Made by a program: the position numbers and the translations under genes. A stretch of 7,668 bases of DNA from Roseivirga sp. UBA7431 (GTDB lineage: Bacteria > Bacteroidota > Bacteroidia > Cytophagales > Cyclobacteriaceae), in NCBI GenBank assembly GCA_002477595.1, contig DLQN01000134.1:1-7668 (forward strand), written 5' to 3'. Below, piece after piece: positions 1 to 5,300 of this stretch. The stretch's first letter is position 1. Every line of letters begins with the position of its first letter. The notes under the pieces are model-generated. The model worked only from the letters and a program-made list of their open reading frames with translations, was not told where the DNA came from and did no database searches.

Positions 1-34
1 CTTTCTTTTTATTAAAAATAATTTGAAGGAAGCA

Positions 35-65
35 TTTGCAATAATGAAAACGCTAATTACCTTTG
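35..65 (+). promoter_or_regulatory. Bacteroidota-type promoter of the tRNA-Val gene
   Basis: A -33 element TTTG lies at 35-38 and a perfect -7 element, TACCTTTG (consensus TAnnTTTG), at 58-65, separated by 19 bp. This is the spacing and sequence known for the primary sigma factor of Bacteroidota. Transcription would start near 70-73, about ten bases before the mature tRNA. Seen directly in sequence; promoter activity is inferred. Confidence 0.8.
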
Positions 66-80
66 CAGACCCAATTACTG

Positions 81-155
81 GGGCGCTTAGCTCAGTTGGT
101 TCAGAGCACCTCGTTTACACCGAGGGGGTCGGGGGTTCGAATCCCTCAGCGCCCA
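81..155 (+). tRNA. tRNA-Val (anticodon UAC)
   Basis: A complete cloverleaf can be folded by eye. The acceptor stem pairs 81-87 with 148-154 (7 bp), the D stem pairs 90-93 with 104-107, the anticodon stem pairs 109-113 with 121-125, and the T stem pairs 131-135 with 143-147 around a TTCGAAT loop. The anticodon loop 114-120 reads TTTACAC, giving anticodon TAC (UAC), which reads valine GUA and probably other GUN codons. The discriminator base is A155, as expected for tRNA-Val. The 3' CCA is not encoded, so it must be added after transcription. The gene stands alone between its own promoter and terminator. Confidence 0.97.
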
Positions 156-165
156 CATGACGCAC

Positions 166-197
166 AAAAGCTTCATCGAGAGATGAAGCTTTTTTTG
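166..197 (+). terminator. Intrinsic terminator of the tRNA-Val unit
   Basis: A 12-bp perfect stem pairs 166-177 with 182-193 across a GAGA tetraloop (GNRA type), and the 3' arm runs into a T tract (190-196). It starts about ten bases after the mature tRNA end. This is a textbook rho-independent terminator and limits read-through into the spacer. Confidence 0.93.
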
Positions 198-265
198 TTT
201 CTGGACAATACCGAGCTAGCTCTAATTTGTCTTGAATGAAAAAAGACAACTGCAAAGTAGTTGAG

Positions 266-317
266 GCTTTTGTATTTGCAGGAGTGGTCTCGCTTGGGGA
301 TCACCGTAGGTAATCCC
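266..317. repeat. Unidentified intergenic repeat, copy 1
   Basis: Positions 267-306 align without gaps to 386-425 with 34 of 40 identical bases by hand count, and similarity fades beyond. The shared core includes TTTTGTATTTGCAG, AGTGGT and GGGATCACCG. In this copy arms 297-305 and 309-317 can form a 9-position hairpin with one mismatch and a 3-base loop. A second weak hairpin (arms 247-251 and 259-263) followed by TTTT lies just upstream, so this side resembles a degenerate terminator. I do not recognise the family; it could be a REP-like element or a decayed mobile-element end. Confidence 0.6.
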
Positions 318-383
318 TTTCAATAACCTTATTGGCAACATGACCAACAAAGGCTAAATAAATCAATTTCGCTCTTCGAGAAT

Positions 384-435
384 GCCTTTTGTATTTGCAG
401 CAGTGGTTTCGTCCAGGGATCACCGGAGTTAACCG
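384..435. repeat. Unidentified intergenic repeat, copy 2
   Basis: This is the second copy of the element at 266-317, offset by 119 bp. It keeps the TTTTGTATTTGCAG and GGGATCACCG blocks but differs at 401, 408 and 412-415. Its hairpin potential is different: CCGG at 423-426 can pair with CCGG at 433-436. Upstream, AAAGGC near 350-355 can pair with GCCTTT at 384-389 over a long loop. The T-rich block just inside the element would then follow a hairpin in both copies. Orientation and function are unknown. Confidence 0.6.
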
Positions 436-475
436 GGTAATTCTACCATTCTAAATAGGCTTTTTGGCAGCTTAT

Positions 476-2113
476 TTATTGTTTGTGATTCTTCAAAAAG
501 TTTTCTTTTATGTAACGTTCACTATACCCAACTCTTTTTGCAATTTCAGAGAGTTTAGCCCCTTGATCAAACATCTCGATGCAAAGGTCTTTTTTTACGT
601 TTTGTAAGATCACTAGGGGTTTTGTGTTTTGTTCTTTTAATTTTCGGTTTAACTGAACGACCGAAGTGTTTAGGTGGTCTGCAAGATCATTTACGGATTT
701 AATCTTGTGATTTTTTCTAATTAACATCTCCAGATATTCGATATCAAATTTCAACCTATCACGACTGAGTTGAGCTAATTTTTGGCTATTGTGATATTTA
801 TAATGGACAATTATCAGTGTAACTGTCAGAAGAGAATATATCCAATAGTGTGCCCTTTGAAACCACGGAGTTTTTAAATTCTGAATAAAAGACTCATTCG
901 TTTTTAGATTAATCCAGTCATTTAGTTGGTCGCTAGAAATAACGTATAGTCCATTAACACTTCCAGCGTACAAGAAATAAGGATCCTTGCTGAGCGCATG
1001 CTTATTAAACTCAATATTTTCATGAATTGATAAAGCCCTATTGTTTATGATAGCATAAAGCCCTGTATTGTTAGAGAAGATCATGGTGCCATTCCAATCT
1101 ATTAACTCAATTACTTCATAGTTTGCAAGGAGACAATTAAACTGACCATTTTTAAATGTGTACAGCCCATTTCTACTGCCGATATATATAGTGTTGTCAA
1201 TGAGAGTTATTTCTGTTAGTTCCAAACCTGAAGGGTAGGTTTTTATTGACCCATCAGATTCAATTTCTCCGAGCAACCCGTCACTGGTAATAAAGTATAT
1301 CGTGTTCTTATGTGATATAGCATCTACAACAGCACCACTATACAAGTAATCACCTATGCGTCTTTCTTTTATATTGAGATCTACTATTCCATCGTTCAAA
1401 ACACCAAAATTCTTGGTTTCTGATTGAAGTATGTTTCGAAACATTTGTTCTCCGTTGTTGTGAATGAGGACATCAAATTTTTGAGTCTTTTTATCATACA
1501 ATAAAAGGCCATCTTGACATAAGAAGTAGCTAGTATCCAGTTTGACAAACTTTCCATTAGAATAGAATTCGGGATCTTGGGAAAGGTTGTCGTCTTTAAA
1601 TACACGATAATCTGTGTCTAAAAACACTCCAGAATATGTACTTATTATTCTAAAATCAGGTTCGGAATAAATATTGCGTATCGACCTGCCTTCATGAAAT
1701 AATTTTGTAAGTGAATTTATATTGTATTCAAGCAACTTACCATTATGTGAAATATACAGCTTGTCTTTTATTCTTGCGTGTGTAGTCGTCTTATTGATTT
1801 TTCCAGGTATCAGTTTTTTAGCAACTGTACCGAATGACTGCTTATTTCCTGAAACATTTTCATTGTGAATCCAATAGTAATCATTGATGTCATTTTTTAC
1901 CCAAGAGTATCTTGAATAGCCTTTTTGTATGTAATTCAACTCATTATTACTCCATTTGTAGATTGAATCTTCTATTCTTAAGTAAAGGGTGTTTGGGTCG
2001 GAAGTTATGTTTCTTATATAACCATGGTCACTCAGAGATATACTTTGGACAAAAGAGGTGTCTTGAGCATTAACCTTGAGAACCACTAAAAATAGAAGCC
2101 AACACAGTTTCAT
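476..2113 (-). CDS. Membrane-anchored beta-propeller AraC-type transcriptional regulator
   Basis: A 545-residue one-component transmembrane regulator. Residues 1-16 are a signal peptide (cleavage likely after VNA, before QD). Residues about 20-400 form a beta-propeller: short (N/D/S/T)GL-type strand motifs recur every 35-40 residues at about 125, 161, 201, 241, 278, 315, 350 and 387, as in the sensor domains of HTCS proteins. The TPWFQRAHYWIY segment (415-426) resembles the end of a Y_Y_Y domain leading into the membrane helix at about 421-438. Residues 440-470 are a polar linker with no kinase H-box. Residues 472-541 are an AraC-type domain with two helix-turn-helix units (about 472-494 and 518-541, the second containing LSEIAKRVGYSERY). 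No kinase or receiver is present, so a periplasmic signal would have to pass straight through the membrane to DNA. The protein ends soon after the second helix-turn-helix, without the usual PSEYR-like tail. The leader before the start is A/T-rich without Shine-Dalgarno, as usual for the phylum. It is divergent from the secreted-protein gene at 2354, its likely target. Confidence 0.87.
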   Translation of the reverse strand: MKLCWLLFLVVLKVNAQDTSFVQSISLSDHGYIRNITSDPNTLYLRIEDSIYKWSNNELNYIQKGYSRYSWVKNDINDYYWIHNENVSGNKQSFGTVAKKLIPGKINKTTTHARIKDKLYISHNGKLLEYNINSLTKLFHEGRSIRNIYSEPDFRIISTYSGVFLDTDYRVFKDDNLSQDPEFYSNGKFVKLDTSYFLCQDGLLLYDKKTQKFDVLIHNNGEQMFRNILQSETKNFGVLNDGIVDLNIKERRIGDYLYSGAVVDAISHKNTIYFITSDGLLGEIESDGSIKTYPSGLELTEITLIDNTIYIGSRNGLYTFKNGQFNCLLANYEVIELIDWNGTMIFSNNTGLYAIINNRALSIHENIEFNKHALSKDPYFLYAGSVNGLYVISSDQLNDWINLKTNESFIQNLKTPWFQRAHYWIYSLLTVTLIIVHYKYHNSQKLAQLSRDRLKFDIEYLEMLIRKNHKIKSVNDLADHLNTSVVQLNRKLKEQNTKPLVILQNVKKDLCIEMFDQGAKLSEIAKRVGYSERYIKENFLKNHKQ

Positions 2114-2199
2114 ATTTTTATAAATCTGAGGAATAAATTACAGGGTTGTTTTAAAATAAACATAAGGTGGATGAATAAACACATTTGTTTTCAAAAGTT

Positions 2200-2229
2200 C
2201 AAAATTACAAACATCTAACTTCACACAAG
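2200..2229 (-). promoter_or_regulatory. Candidate promoter of the AraC-type regulator gene
   Basis: Read on the minus strand, 2207-2200 is TAATTTTG, a full match to the Bacteroidota -7 consensus TAnnTTTG. CTTG at 2229-2226 is a three-of-four match to the -33 element, with an 18-bp gap. Transcription would start near 2194 and leave a leader of about 80 bases. A short direct repeat of TTCAAAA (2190-2196 and 2198-2204) overlaps the -7 element. Confidence 0.55.
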
Positions 2230-2274
2230 ATAAATCATGTCCATCCATTGGTAAGATAGGTGTTTGAGTTACTA

Positions 2275-2311
2275 ATCGAATGTTTGATACGATTCATCGA
2301 AAACTTGGTTC
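2275..2311. promoter_or_regulatory. Direct repeat at 21-bp spacing, candidate AraC-type operator
   Basis: ATCGAATGTTTGATAC (2275-2290) and ATCGAAAACTTGGTTC (2296-2311) share ATCGAA-N3-TTG-N-T-N-C, 11 of 16 positions, and start exactly 21 bp apart, two helical turns. AraC-family proteins with two helix-turn-helix units often bind direct repeats at this spacing on one face of the helix. The second copy overlaps the candidate -33 element of the plus-strand gene, the position expected for class II activation. The repeat is seen in sequence; binding by the neighbouring regulator is inference. Confidence 0.4.
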
Positions 2312-2337
2312 TAATTGGATCAAGAAATTAAACTTTG
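2304..2337 (+). promoter_or_regulatory. Weak candidate promoter of the secreted-protein operon
   Basis: TAAACTTTG at 2329-2337 resembles the Bacteroidota -7 element but has one extra base between TA and TTTG. CTTG at 2304-2307 could be the -33 element, 21 bp upstream. Transcription would start near 2343, only about ten bases before the ATG at 2354. The off-consensus match suggests a promoter that needs an activator, which fits the direct repeat overlapping its -33 side. Confidence 0.35.
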
Positions 2338-2353
2338 TTTAAAATTCTAGCCT

Positions 2354-5300
2354 ATGCCTCGTTTTTATCTACTACTAATTGCTTGTTTATTATCCGCCAA
2401 TTCTTTTGCTCAAGACTTATTGTTCACCTCCACCATAGGAGGGGATAAGGCGGGTGGTTCCATTGTAAAGTACAATCTCACAACTGGCGAAATGGATAAT
2501 GCTTATAGCCATGATGCCAACCCGCTGTGGGGGGGCTCTATTTTAAAAGCAGATTATGATTTTGGAGGCTTACACATGGGCAGTGATGGTTACATATATG
2601 GCTTAGAAAGCTCTGTAGCTTCACCTTGGAGTCCAGATGTGCTTGATGGTGCTTTGTATCGTTTTCATCCAGATTCGATGAATTATGAAATTCTTCATTC
2701 ATTCTCTGAACTTAATGATACTGGCTACAGAAGGCCCCTTTTCAAACTGGTAGAAACAGAACCCGGGGTCTTCTATGGTCTATGCGAAGAAGGTGGTTCT
2801 GAAGATTATGGAGGTGTTTGGAAGTACACGGTTGCCACCAGAAAATATGAAGAGATTGGTGACTTCAATACAAAAAGTGCTCCTGGAAATCATCCGGCAT
2901 CATCGTTGACTTTTGGACCTAACGGAGACCTATATGGTGTCTTGAGAAGAGCCGGGGAAACGGTGTTGAGTGGAGTAAATAGGACCCCTGATATTAACGG
3001 AAGGTTTACTAGAAGGATATTGGACCCCTATGGTACCGGTCAAATGTATAAAGTCAATCTCAAAAAAGATAGTCTTGAAGTCGTAGATAATCTAGTTGGG
3101 CAAGGTAGTTTTCTCATTACCCATGCCAATGGTGAGCTCATTTACCATCAAGCTAAAGAAAGGTTTTATGGAGTTATGAGGTGGTCTATTGTCCCGGAAT
3201 CCCAAAAAGGTGGTGGGGTTTATGCGCAGACCTTTGATCCAAATGATCCACTTTATACTAATTCAGGTCTTTTTTCTAGAAATAAAACAGTTTATCGAGC
3301 CCAAATAACATTCGATAGAGGAGATTTTATTGGCGAAAGTTTCACCAATATGCTGGCTGGTAATAATGGGAAATACTATATACAATCATTAAAGGGAACA
3401 GATCTGAAGAAAGGCTCCTTGATTCAATATGATGGGTCAAATGAGTTTACAAAGGTCATTTCTTTTCCATACCATACACATGGTATCGGGACTATCGCAG
3501 CGAAGGAATTTATTATCGGAACGTATAATGATGGGGATGCAACAGATGGACTTTGGGTTCATGGAACCACTGGCGGGACAAGTAACTTAACCAATGCTGT
3601 ATCAACCAAATTATACGGTGATGTTCAGCCGTTTATGGCCTTTGATGGTCAAGAGAATATTTACCTCAGAACTAGGTTAGTGCGGGATGGCCAGCACAAT
3701 CAGGGATATATTTTGAAGTATAACATAAATTCCAGAGAAGTAACCGTATTGGATACGCTCTTTGCCCCAAATGGCAGGCACTTAAAAGGAGAATTAACGG
3801 CCTTAACAAATGGTCAATTATTAACAGGTACAGCTTATGGGGGTGGGTCAGCTACGACTGCGAATGTGGGTAACTTGAGTCCCACCTTCAATTCTGTTGA
3901 TTTAAAAACCAAAAAGAGTGAATTCAAATTTCGATATCAAGGCTTTGACATAGGAGGCTATAGCCCAGCAGAGGCTACAAAAGGCAGTGATGGCAATCTT
4001 TACAAATTGTATTCAACTGGTTACTCTGCTTTTACTGGGCAGCAAATTAGTATGACAAAGCTTGATCCAGCAGGGAATGTAATTGGCGACCAAAAGATTG
4101 GTAATGCATTTGTCAATCGTATTAAGGGAGTTTCAATGATTGAATATGATTCATTGCAATTCATCATGACCACTGGTGAGGTAATTTTAAAGTATGATCA
4201 AATTAATCAGACAACATCTCAAGCTACCATCACTTACAATAGTGAAGCTCAGAATCCGTCTGGAGGTATGGCCACCACTGATAAGCTGAATTTTTATGGA
4301 TTGACTGGAGGCTTGCCAGATGTTCTCTTTTCAGATGGTACTGTAGCTTCAGGGACTTATGCACTTCTATATAAGTATGATCTTCAAAATGATGCCGTTA
4401 GTGTGCTAGTAGACCTTGGTAAAAAAAGTATTACTCCGAATATGAGACCTTCTATCTGGAATGATAAGGTATTTTGGGTGTCTAATGAACCTGATATTTC
4501 AACACTTTACACCTATGATATTGTTGCTGATCAGACAGAAACGCTTGTTCTTGATAAGGCTACCCAAGGCTCAGATTTCATAGGTGAACTTGCACAACAT
4601 AATGGTAAAATGTATGCGGTTTCATATTCAGGGGGGCAGTATAATATGGGTGTGCTTCTTGAATTTGACCCTGCTCAAAAATCAACTACCGTGCTCAAGC
4701 ATTTGACTAGTAGATTCGGTAAGCCATTTGGTTCAAATATTTTAGTTCTTGCGGATGACCAAGATGGAGATGGTATTTCAGATTCATTTGACCAATGCCC
4801 CAATACGCCAGCTGGTGAGTCAGTTGATGCAAATGGTTGTGCAGAGAGCCAAAAAGATGATGATGGTGATGGAGTAAGCAATAGTTTAGACCAATGCCCT
4901 AATTCTCCAAAGAATGAGACCGTAGATGCCAATGGATGTGCCCCGTCTCAAAGAGATACTGATGGAGATGGGCTAAATGATAAAGAAGACCATTGTCCAA
5001 ATACTCCTGCTGGTGAAAGTGTTGATCAGTATGGTTGTTCTGCCAATCAAAATGACGGAGATGGAGACGGTGTGTTGAATGCAGATGACCAATGTCCGAA
5101 TACCCCAGCCGGTGAAGCGGTTGATGCTAATGGCTGTTCGGATTCTCAAAAAGATACGGATGGCGATGGCATCAATGATGCCGATGACCATTGTCCTAAT
5201 ACTCCTGCTGGTGAAACAGTGGATGTACATGGTTGCTCACCTTCTCAGTTAGATGGTGATGGCGATGGTGTAAGCAATGCGGTTGATCAATGTCCAAATA

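Larger units (their letters stand above)
198..475. other. Gene-free spacer with a diverged repeat pair
   Basis: No convincing coding region was found on either strand; open stretches are short and lack plausible starts. The stretch contains a 10-bp palindrome GAGCTAGCTC (213-222), a weak hairpin with arms 247-251 and 259-263 followed by TTTT (268-271), and two copies of an imperfect direct repeat described separately. The minus-strand regulator gene ends at 476, yet no strong terminator for it is visible: the CCGG-N6-CCGG inverted repeat near 423-436 has no T tract on that strand. The repeat element may end transcription instead, but this is not shown. Confidence 0.6.

Noticed and set aside
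16..33. Similarity between the start of the window (16-33) and 7408-7427 (AAAATAATTTGAA then GGAA)
   Set aside because: Short A/T-rich match, once outside a gene and once within codons of the lipoprotein; chance is the simplest explanation.
227..249. TTGTCTT / AAGACAA inverted repeat as a terminator
   Set aside because: Only a 7-bp A/T-rich stem with a 9-base loop and no T tract directly after it on either strand; too weak to call.
381..432. A short plus-strand open frame (ATG at 382, 16 codons) covering repeat copy 2, with a similar frame in copy 1
   Set aside because: Copy 1 lacks an ATG and the frames are tiny; the similarity follows from the DNA repeat and base changes do not look codon-biased.
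81..475. tRNA-Val 3' end as an integration site for a mobile element
   Set aside because: No second copy of the tRNA 3' end, no integrase and no foreign-looking genes are present in the window.
1396..1605. A 69-codon open frame on the minus strand inside the regulator gene in another frame
   Set aside because: It lies wholly within the propeller-coding part of the regulator, has no recognisable domain and no own signals.
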